A stretch of DNA of 38,455 bases from CAYGUI01 sp964353115 (GTDB lineage Bacteria; Pseudomonadota; Gammaproteobacteria; JAGOUU01), in contig CAYGUI010000007.1 of the NCBI GenBank assembly GCA_964353115.1, positions 1 through 38,455 on the forward strand, given 5' to 3'. The position numbers were made by a program, and so were the translations under genes. The notes beneath the pieces are model-generated. The model saw only the letters and a list, made by a program, of their open reading frames with translations. It was not told the origin of the DNA and made no database searches. Positions 33,051 to 38,455 of the stretch are shown piece after piece (the first letter of the stretch is position 1; every line of letters begins with the position of its first letter).

Positions 33051-33075
33051 GGAGCCTGGCTCCGTCAAAATTTAG
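32809..33075 (+). pseudogene. IS3-family transposase OrfA, C-terminally truncated
   Basis: 88 codons. HTH of the IS3 OrfA type: YALSFRQEAINLAI, then IAKIARDLGVKENTLYNWIS (about 26-45), followed by a basic linker and the start of the leucine zipper (IDEIFKLKKELARVKE). The usual continuation (ERDILKKA...) is replaced by residues read from the palindromic motif. GAGGT ribosome site before the ATG. Without OrfB it cannot transpose the element. Confidence 0.8.
33051..33066. repeat. palindromic GGAGCCTGGCTCCGTC element, copy 2
   Basis: Differs from the copy at 29151 in two positions. GGAGCC and GGCTCC form a perfect stem around one base. It sits exactly where the IS3 orfA homology ends and overlaps the stop of the next leftward gene. 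Confidence 0.45.
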
Positions 33076-33964
33076 GTCTTCTTGCAGCTGGTGCAGGCTG
33101 CTGATCTTCAGGAATTATTATATTTATGTCATTGAAAAAACAAAAAACTTTATTTTTTCTTAATAGCTCTAATAAATTATTAATAACTTCACTATCCTCT
33201 AAAGGAATTTGAGCTATAGGCTCAGATCCTTCGGATAATTCTATGCTAGTACGCGATATTATTAATGATGGAACACCTTGCTTACTAAGTAATTTATGTA
33301 TTGGAATAGCATGAGATTTACCTACCATTGAAATAACTCCAGCTCCTTCCAAATAAAGATTAGCAATATTTTTTGCCATATGTGCTTCTCTAAAAGAGTG
33401 ATTAATTTTTTCTTTGTCTTCAAATATACTTTTATAAGAAATTTTTTTCTCATGATGATCTATGCCATAAATTAAAAAAAGTAGCTCTTGCGCCATAAAA
33501 AGCATTGATTGATAAGATACATGAGATTGCAAACGCATTGCTTTATCAAAGATATAAAGCATAGCTGTTTCATATGTCACTCCTAGGGTTTCTGCTTGAG
33601 CTGTAGCATAAGCTCTCAATACCCCATCAGGTATATCTAAAAGATCTAATAATGAAAAAATATTTCTACCCTGAGTACGAAGCTCAGATGTTGATGGAAA
33701 TCCGAGCTCAGCACGACTTTTCCTCTCAACAGCACATTTTTCAACTATAGCCCGCTCGATAATACTTAAGCAACCTTCACCTTTTTTTACCTCACATTGT
33801 AATATTGGCAAAATCTCATCACTTGTTTGATGAATATATTCTACAGTTAAAGCAGAATATCCAAGAGCACTCAGTCTTGGCAAAACATTTTCAATTAGTT
33901 CAGGCACATGATAATCGCTATGATCTTCTGCAATAATAAGGACAGGTAAATCTGAAGGTAACAT
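33065..33964 (-). CDS. orphan 299-aa protein, possible TIKI/TraB/ChaN-like fold
   Basis: The N-terminus reads LIIAEDHSDYHVPELI (Glu13, His15) followed by LPRLSALGYSALTVEY. Near residues 192-225 comes REAHMAKNI... and then GVISMVGKSHAIPIHKLL with His218. This spacing of an early E-x-H, a late R-x-x-x-M and G-x-x-H matches the TIKI/TraB/EreA/ChaN superfamily of metal-dependent hydrolases or haem-binding proteins. The match is by eye only. The C-terminus ends in a Pro/Ala/Arg tail. No signal peptide. Two bases from the upstream membrane-hairpin gene, so the two are likely co-translated. Confidence 0.55.
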   Translation of the reverse strand: MLPSDLPVLIIAEDHSDYHVPELIENVLPRLSALGYSALTVEYIHQTSDEILPILQCEVKKGEGCLSIIERAIVEKCAVERKSRAELGFPSTSELRTQGRNIFSLLDLLDIPDGVLRAYATAQAETLGVTYETAMLYIFDKAMRLQSHVSYQSMLFMAQELLFLIYGIDHHEKKISYKSIFEDKEKINHSFREAHMAKNIANLYLEGAGVISMVGKSHAIPIHKLLSKQGVPSLIISRTSIELSEGSEPIAQIPLEDSEVINNLLELLRKNKVFCFFNDINIIIPEDQQPAPAARRPKF

Positions 33965-33966
33965 TT

Positions 33967-34644
33967 TTAATTATTTCCTGGCTGCAGAGGATCTGGAGCT
34001 ATAAATTGGACCTCTTTATCAACTGTCCTAGATTCTGGCGTAACGACTGCTGCTGGAGGCGATGTATCCTCTGATCTTGTGAGATTTTGGCCTTGAGACT
34101 GTAAAAAAGAGCTTATTGTAAAGATTCTCGAATTTCTTTTAGACATTTCACCATCAAGAAAAAAATTTGATGTCATTGCCACAACCACCGGCGATAACAA
34201 TAAAATTGCAGCACAAACCCCGCTAATTATAAGACTTGGAAATATAATTACAGAAGCAACCAATGTAATAGCCGCTGCTATAGCTAATAATGACGTAACT
34301 CCTGCTATTCCAAAACCAATCATTTTATCCTTAGTCGGTTCAAAATAATTAGCCTCATACTTATCTTTAGATATTCCTTCTGGAGATAAATAATAAATAT
34401 CCCCTGATTTAGAAATTACTTTTATTTTTAAATCTGTAATATTAGTAAAATATTTTTCTCTTTTTTGCTGTTCAAGTTGCTCATCAAAATAATCCTTTAG
34501 TTCTTGCTCTAATGGGGTTGGGACATGTAAAGAATGACTTACATACAAAACAGATAAACATTCCTTTATATATCGCTCAGCCTGCTCTCCTTGTTCTAGC
34601 CAAACTCTACGCAATAAATCTACAGATATATCAATTTCATTCAT
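33967..34644 (-). CDS. orphan protein with a central membrane hairpin
   Basis: 225 residues, not recognised. Residues 1-100 are charged, with a helical part (1-65) and a short beta-rich part (70-90). Two adjacent membrane helices occupy about 110-131 and 133-156, joined by a PS turn. The 65-residue tail is polar and Pro/Ser-rich. N- and C-termini would lie on the same side. Hairpins flanked by soluble arms are common in secreted host-membrane proteins of intracellular bacteria. Gap to the next gene (34645-34721) holds nothing clear. Confidence 0.6.
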   Translation of the reverse strand: MNEIDISVDLLRRVWLEQGEQAERYIKECLSVLYVSHSLHVPTPLEQELKDYFDEQLEQQKREKYFTNITDLKIKVISKSGDIYYLSPEGISKDKYEANYFEPTKDKMIGFGIAGVTSLLAIAAAITLVASVIIFPSLIISGVCAAILLLSPVVVAMTSNFFLDGEMSKRNSRIFTISSFLQSQGQNLTRSEDTSPPAAVVTPESRTVDKEVQFIAPDPLQPGNN

Positions 34645-34721
34645 ATTTATACTTAAAAATTATTTAATTAACTTTCATAATTATACCACTTAAAGCATTA
34701 ATCTTAGATTAATTTGTTGAT

Positions 34722-36245
34722 TTATGGTTTTGCTGCAACTTTTCTTGCTTGCAACTCATCAATAAAACCTTCTGGTAATACACTAATTATTGCAGACTGG
34801 ATTGATTTTAATCCTGTACGCGTAAAAGTCCCACTCTTATCTCTACCATGTGATCTAACACCCTCACCAATTTTTGTATGCTCAGATAAAGGTAACTCAT
34901 CGTCATCTGCATAGGCTGCAACACGATTATTGATAAGAATTTTAAAATGTGATCCCCTTGTAAATTCAATTTTACCCTGAAGTCGTTTTATTAGAGTTTC
35001 AAGTTCGGTAAATGTATATGTTTTAGCATGTATTAATTCTTTAATACTTCCTTCTGATAAGCGACATAGTTCACGATCAATCTTTACTCTTGAGTAAGAT
35101 TCACGATGATGTGGATTTCTATGTGTAGATCCTAGTGTAGCTAATCTTAATATTGTTGATTTTGGGTAGCTTTCAGAGGCAGCCGCAGATGCTGCTGGTT
35201 GAATGATGGTTGTGTTTACATCATCCTCAAATTTTCTTAACTCAAGCATTTCTCCATGCTCAAAAATTTCTTCAGAAATTTCATCAGCTTTAATTATTGT
35301 TTTTGGTTGTATTTTTTTTGCTTTATTTATTTTTACTGTTTTTCTTTTATTAGTGATGCTATTAGAAATATCAGCCAATCTTTTTTGATATATATTGAGC
35401 TCTGTAATTAAATGGCATGCAACAAAAAGATCATTTATATTTTCATCATCAAAATTAGGACGCTCGTCTTCACATGGCTTTACTGATATTTGTCTTATCT
35501 CTGTTAAGCGTTTCAATATTTGCAAAAAATCTTCTTCTTGCTCTACGGTACATAATTTAATATTTTGCTTAATATTGGCTATATTTCTAGCAATTTTTTG
35601 AGTAGAGTCATGCCCTGGATCTTCATTTAATTGCGCAAATAATATAGATAATTCCTTTATTATTTCAATAAAGATTTCTTTTACATTAACTATATTTATA
35701 GTACCAGCGCCAGGAATGAATTTAAGCTCCCCTTTTATTAATTTTAAAAATTTTTTATTAGCATCAGATAGGGATAATTCTAATTTATTTATTAAATCTT
35801 CAATCAAATCAACACTAAATAATTTATCGCTATTATGTGAAGCTATTCTTTTTCCTACTAATATTAATTCTCCTTTTTGCTGTGTATCAAAAACTGCATT
35901 AAGTCTCATATATGTATCAGAAAGTGTTTGATGGTAAGGAGTGTTATTATTTAAATCGTGATATAGACGCTCTACTTTAGATCTTAATACAATAAATCTA
36001 AAAAGCTCTTTTTTTGTATAATCACTAATAAAATCTTCTTTTGATATATTTTCTCTTTTTTCTGATGGATGACGCATATAATTCCAAAAATGCTGAATTT
36101 CTTTATAGGAGCATTGTTCGAAAAATTTTACTTTTTCGCGTCTAAAATCAACTAAGGCATTAAGCTCGTCTAGAATTATTTTTACTGTATCTAGCATTTC
36201 ATCGATATTATGCTGCGCTCCAACCAATTCTATTAAATTTTTCAT
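34722..36245 (-). CDS. 507-aa orphan with HicA-like C-terminal domain
   Basis: Residues 1-400 are largely helical and not recognised (several coiled-coil-like stretches; a Lys-rich linker near 310-330 and an Ala/Ser linker near 365-375). Residues about 410-495 resemble the HicA/YcfA mRNA-interferase fold: YTFTELETLIKRLQGKIEFT, then RGSHFKI with His433 in the position of the HicA catalytic histidine, a strand pair, LPLSEH, and TFTRTGLKSIQSAI. HicA is normally a free ~60-80 aa toxin with a HicB antitoxin; here it would be the tail of a large protein with no HicB gene beside it. No signal peptide. Divergent from the gene at 36410. Confidence 0.6.
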   Translation of the reverse strand: MKNLIELVGAQHNIDEMLDTVKIILDELNALVDFRREKVKFFEQCSYKEIQHFWNYMRHPSEKRENISKEDFISDYTKKELFRFIVLRSKVERLYHDLNNNTPYHQTLSDTYMRLNAVFDTQQKGELILVGKRIASHNSDKLFSVDLIEDLINKLELSLSDANKKFLKLIKGELKFIPGAGTINIVNVKEIFIEIIKELSILFAQLNEDPGHDSTQKIARNIANIKQNIKLCTVEQEEDFLQILKRLTEIRQISVKPCEDERPNFDDENINDLFVACHLITELNIYQKRLADISNSITNKRKTVKINKAKKIQPKTIIKADEISEEIFEHGEMLELRKFEDDVNTTIIQPAASAAASESYPKSTILRLATLGSTHRNPHHRESYSRVKIDRELCRLSEGSIKELIHAKTYTFTELETLIKRLQGKIEFTRGSHFKILINNRVAAYADDDELPLSEHTKIGEGVRSHGRDKSGTFTRTGLKSIQSAIISVLPEGFIDELQARKVAAKP

Positions 36246-36351
36246 ATTTTAACCTACTACCATCCTGACCATTTATTTAGTTATTTTACCAAGATATTAC
36301 GAGATAGTCAAAATAATCATATAGGCATCAAACTTTTACACCACCATAATC

Positions 36352-36380
36352 TTTTCATCTTTACATGCCTTTGCTACAAT
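36352..36380 (+). promoter_or_regulatory. extended -10 promoter before the large right-end gene
   Basis: TTTTCA (36352-36357), 17-base spacer and TGCTACAAT (TACAAT at 36375-36380 with TG extension). Expected start of transcription about 23 bases before the ATG at 36410. It lies in the 164-bp gap shared with the divergent 507-aa gene. Confidence 0.5.
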
Positions 36381-36409
36381 ATGTCAACTAAATTACTGTC
36401 ATATGCCGT

Positions 36410-38455
36410 ATGCCAAATAACACCAATCCCAACAAAGGTCTTTACCAAGCTCTTGGCCTACTTTCAATCAGCGGAGGAATAAGCGAAGTAACCCTATCTG
36501 CAGTAGCATTTATACCAACCTGGGGGGCATCATCAATAACCATGGCTCATGGTATAGACAATATAATTACCGGCTCAAAAATGGCATATCATGGTAAATA
36601 TGCCGAATCAACAAGTATTAAATTATTAAAATCTACAATGAGCGACACTGCAGCGCATATAACTGATGCAGCAATTTCTCTTAGCCCAATAGCACTTACA
36701 GTGCCCTTACGTTTAACTTCGTTATATAAAGCAGTTGGCACGGCAAGACCCAAATTTTTTGGAAATACTATAGCTGATATGTCTAAGCAAGCACCTTTAG
36801 TTTCAGCTTCAACATTACGCCAAACAGTTGCACCAGAGAAATTTATCTACGCAGTTAGCTCTGATGGAAAATTATTTTTTGCTAAACCAAATTTTGGTCC
36901 GTCATCAGTATTAAATGCTCAAGGAAAACCAATGTATACCATTCGCAACACACACGCTGAAATACTCAATGGAGCCCCACTAATTGGAGCAGGAGAAGCT
37001 GTCTTTAAAAATGGCATGCCCATATCTATCAATAGCTTGTCTGGTCATTATTTACCATTTGGCACTGATAAAGCAGTACTTCATGCCTTTAGTAAAGCTG
37101 GATTTAAAGTTTCTCCTAATGTTTTTCAAACTCTTTCTGATGATATGTTACTTAGCGTCAGTTTTGGAAAATCAGCAAATGTAATTCCTGATCCAGTTAT
37201 TAAAAAATTATTACCAGATATATATACAATATCTGGCATAGAATTAGCCCAGGCACCACTACTTTTTGCGCATAAACAAACCTCTGATGAAGATAAATTA
37301 AAAATCAAAGAAGAGCTTACCAAAGAATATAAAAAACAATATTCAGAGAATATAAAAAAAGCACAAGATCCAAATATTAGAATAAATACCGCTGAATATA
37401 CTCAGCTATTAAACGATATTTACAGTACCGGAAATGCATTTGGTAATTTTATTAGTCATTTTGACACAAAGGCAGGAAAAACAATTAATGCTTTAACTAG
37501 TGCAACTATTGGGCTTTTATCATTGGCAACAGTTACAATGCCGCCAGTTGCAATGGTTGGCTCTATATTTGGGGTTCTTGGTAATTTAGCCGCCTTATTT
37601 GGCCAAGAGCCTAATAACCCCAATGAAGAGTTATTTAAGTCTTTTGGCGAATATATTCAAAAAGAATTTAATAACTTATATTCACAGCTGGCGGGTTATT
37701 CCAAGCATCAATTAAAAGCTATTGAATCTTTGTATACTGAATTGCAATTAAGTTCAATGAAAAGCTTAATACAAGGCGAAAATATTTATTATAATTTAAG
37801 AGCTCTGATTCTTGAAAATTCTAGAATAAATAAAATACATATTTCGATATCACATAAAATAATCAATGACATTGAAAATTTTGCAAAAGAAACTCAAGAT
37901 AAATACTTGAGCGACACTATGGGAAGATTTGTCAAACTCGCGAAAAGAAAAATCAATAATGAACCAGAATTAGCAAAATATGTAGCAGATATAACTGAAA
38001 TCATAACCGACGGAGAACTTGGGGCTACAAGCTATGCAGCAACTAAATTAACTAAAAGTTTTTCTCCGTGGTTTAAAGTTAATGATTTGCAAACAAGATT
38101 ATCAGAGCAATACCCTGATAAATTTAAACTAATTAATCCCCAACCAAATTTAATTTTAATTTTGCCATTAGCTCAAAGACTAATTGAAATATATAATGAA
38201 CGTAGTCGCATTTCCAAAATTTATTTGCCAACGTATTTAAATTTAAAAGAAATACTTCACGAATTAGAAAAAGTAAAAGAATTTGAAGCATCTCTTAGAA
38301 ACCCTGAATTAATTAACCAAATATTTAATGATTTCTCCAAAGGCTTAAAAAAATTAAGCGAAGTTATTAGTAAAAAAATAGAATCTGAAAACGCTCGCAT
38401 TAAAGACCAAAGAAGAGTAAACGTTGAAAAATTTGTGGCTGACTATTATAAATCT
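36410..38455 (+). CDS. large toxin/effector-like protein with an 'SGHY' module (partial, 3' end missing)
   Basis: 682 codons open to the window end without a stop; in-frame TAA shortly upstream and no earlier ATG fix the start at 36410. Hydrophobic N-terminal stretch (about 14-50). Around residues 140-245 is a module reading KFIYAVSSDGKLFFA, then ILNGAPLIGAGEAVFKNGMP and SLSGHYLPFG with HAFSKAGF. The order H/N..L..G.P...AGE....G....I...SGHY.P.....A...AF..AG is one met in polymorphic-toxin and RHS-like proteins. A second hydrophobic block (about 365-405, ALTSATIGLLSLATVTMPPV and onward) could insert in a membrane. The remainder is helical. No classical signal peptide. Likely a translocated or contact toxin-like protein; the effector end may lie beyond the window. 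Confidence 0.65.
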   Translation, partial: MPNNTNPNKGLYQALGLLSISGGISEVTLSAVAFIPTWGASSITMAHGIDNIITGSKMAYHGKYAESTSIKLLKSTMSDTAAHITDAAISLSPIALTVPLRLTSLYKAVGTARPKFFGNTIADMSKQAPLVSASTLRQTVAPEKFIYAVSSDGKLFFAKPNFGPSSVLNAQGKPMYTIRNTHAEILNGAPLIGAGEAVFKNGMPISINSLSGHYLPFGTDKAVLHAFSKAGFKVSPNVFQTLSDDMLLSVSFGKSANVIPDPVIKKLLPDIYTISGIELAQAPLLFAHKQTSDEDKLKIKEELTKEYKKQYSENIKKAQDPNIRINTAEYTQLLNDIYSTGNAFGNFISHFDTKAGKTINALTSATIGLLSLATVTMPPVAMVGSIFGVLGNLAALFGQEPNNPNEELFKSFGEYIQKEFNNLYSQLAGYSKHQLKAIESLYTELQLSSMKSLIQGENIYYNLRALILENSRINKIHISISHKIINDIENFAKETQDKYLSDTMGRFVKLAKRKINNEPELAKYVADITEIITDGELGATSYAATKLTKSFSPWFKVNDLQTRLSEQYPDKFKLINPQPNLILILPLAQRLIEIYNERSRISKIYLPTYLNLKEILHELEKVKEFEASLRNPELINQIFNDFSKGLKKLSEVISKKIESENARIKDQRRVNVEKFVADYYKS

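Noticed and set aside
36381..36480. Short frame from the ATG at 36381
   Set aside because: It stops after about 33 codons and overlaps the much longer open frame from 36410.
1..38455. CRISPR array, rRNA genes or a phage structural module
   Set aside because: No regularly spaced repeats, no rRNA-like sequence and no capsid, tail or terminase motifs were seen.

Overview
The window is strongly AT-rich (about one third G+C by eye) and reads as the chromosome of a gammaproteobacterium. The conserved blocks yafS-like/rnhA/dnaQ/mltD and iscA-ndk-rlmN-hisS-yfgM-bamB-der point that way. Several large orphan proteins, one alpha/beta hydrolase and heavy mobile-element decay resemble what is seen in host-associated Legionellales-like bacteria. 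That placement is an inference and no species can be named.

Layout. 1-2.2 kb: the start of a probable PD-(D/E)XK nuclease/DNA repair protein, a CPA1 Na+/H+ antiporter and an orphan protein. 2.2-5.4 kb: dnaQ, rnhA and a methyltransferase leftward, mltD rightward. 5.4-10.2 kb: a FadL/OmpP1-type outer-membrane protein, a haem-oxygenase-like putative metal oxidase and a GNAT form one coupled rightward unit facing a flavin-dependent tryptophan-type halogenase. This looks like a small specialised-metabolism locus. 10.2-13.6 kb: a PAS-GGDEF-EAL protein, a site-2 protease and a glycine-zipper lipoprotein. 13.6-20 kb: the housekeeping operon for Fe-S delivery, nucleotides, RNA modification, HisRS, outer-membrane assembly and ribosome GTPase, interrupted by a 74-bp palindromic repeat. 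20-22.4 kb: a tiny membrane ORF, a GltB-like FMN protein preceded by a perfect inverted repeat, and orphan gene X.

22.4-29.4 kb is a scrambled accessory region built on tRNA-Arg(CCT). There are two complete tRNA genes and two 3' tRNA fragments, all in the same orientation. Between them lie a decayed streptomycin-kinase-like gene, a broken GNAT, a ZmaR-like acetyltransferase, an S26 peptidase homologue that lacks both catalytic residues, an IS1 element, a DUF4160/DUF2442 pair, an alpha/beta hydrolase, a DUF302 protein, a PRPP-synthetase fragment and a truncated second copy of gene X. No integrase is visible.

29.4-32.7 kb: an amidohydrolase-MarC-MFS operon. 32.7-38.5 kb: an IS3 remnant, then three leftward orphan genes (a possible TIKI/TraB/ChaN-like protein, a membrane-hairpin protein and a 507-aa protein with a HicA-like C-terminus). 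A rightward gene of at least 682 codons runs off the window; it carries a polymorphic-toxin-like 'SGHY' module and a hydrophobic segment.

The best leads are the halogenase/oxidase locus, the tRNA-Arg recombination hot spot and the effector/toxin-like cluster at the right end. All functional names come from reading motifs by eye; no database search was run.
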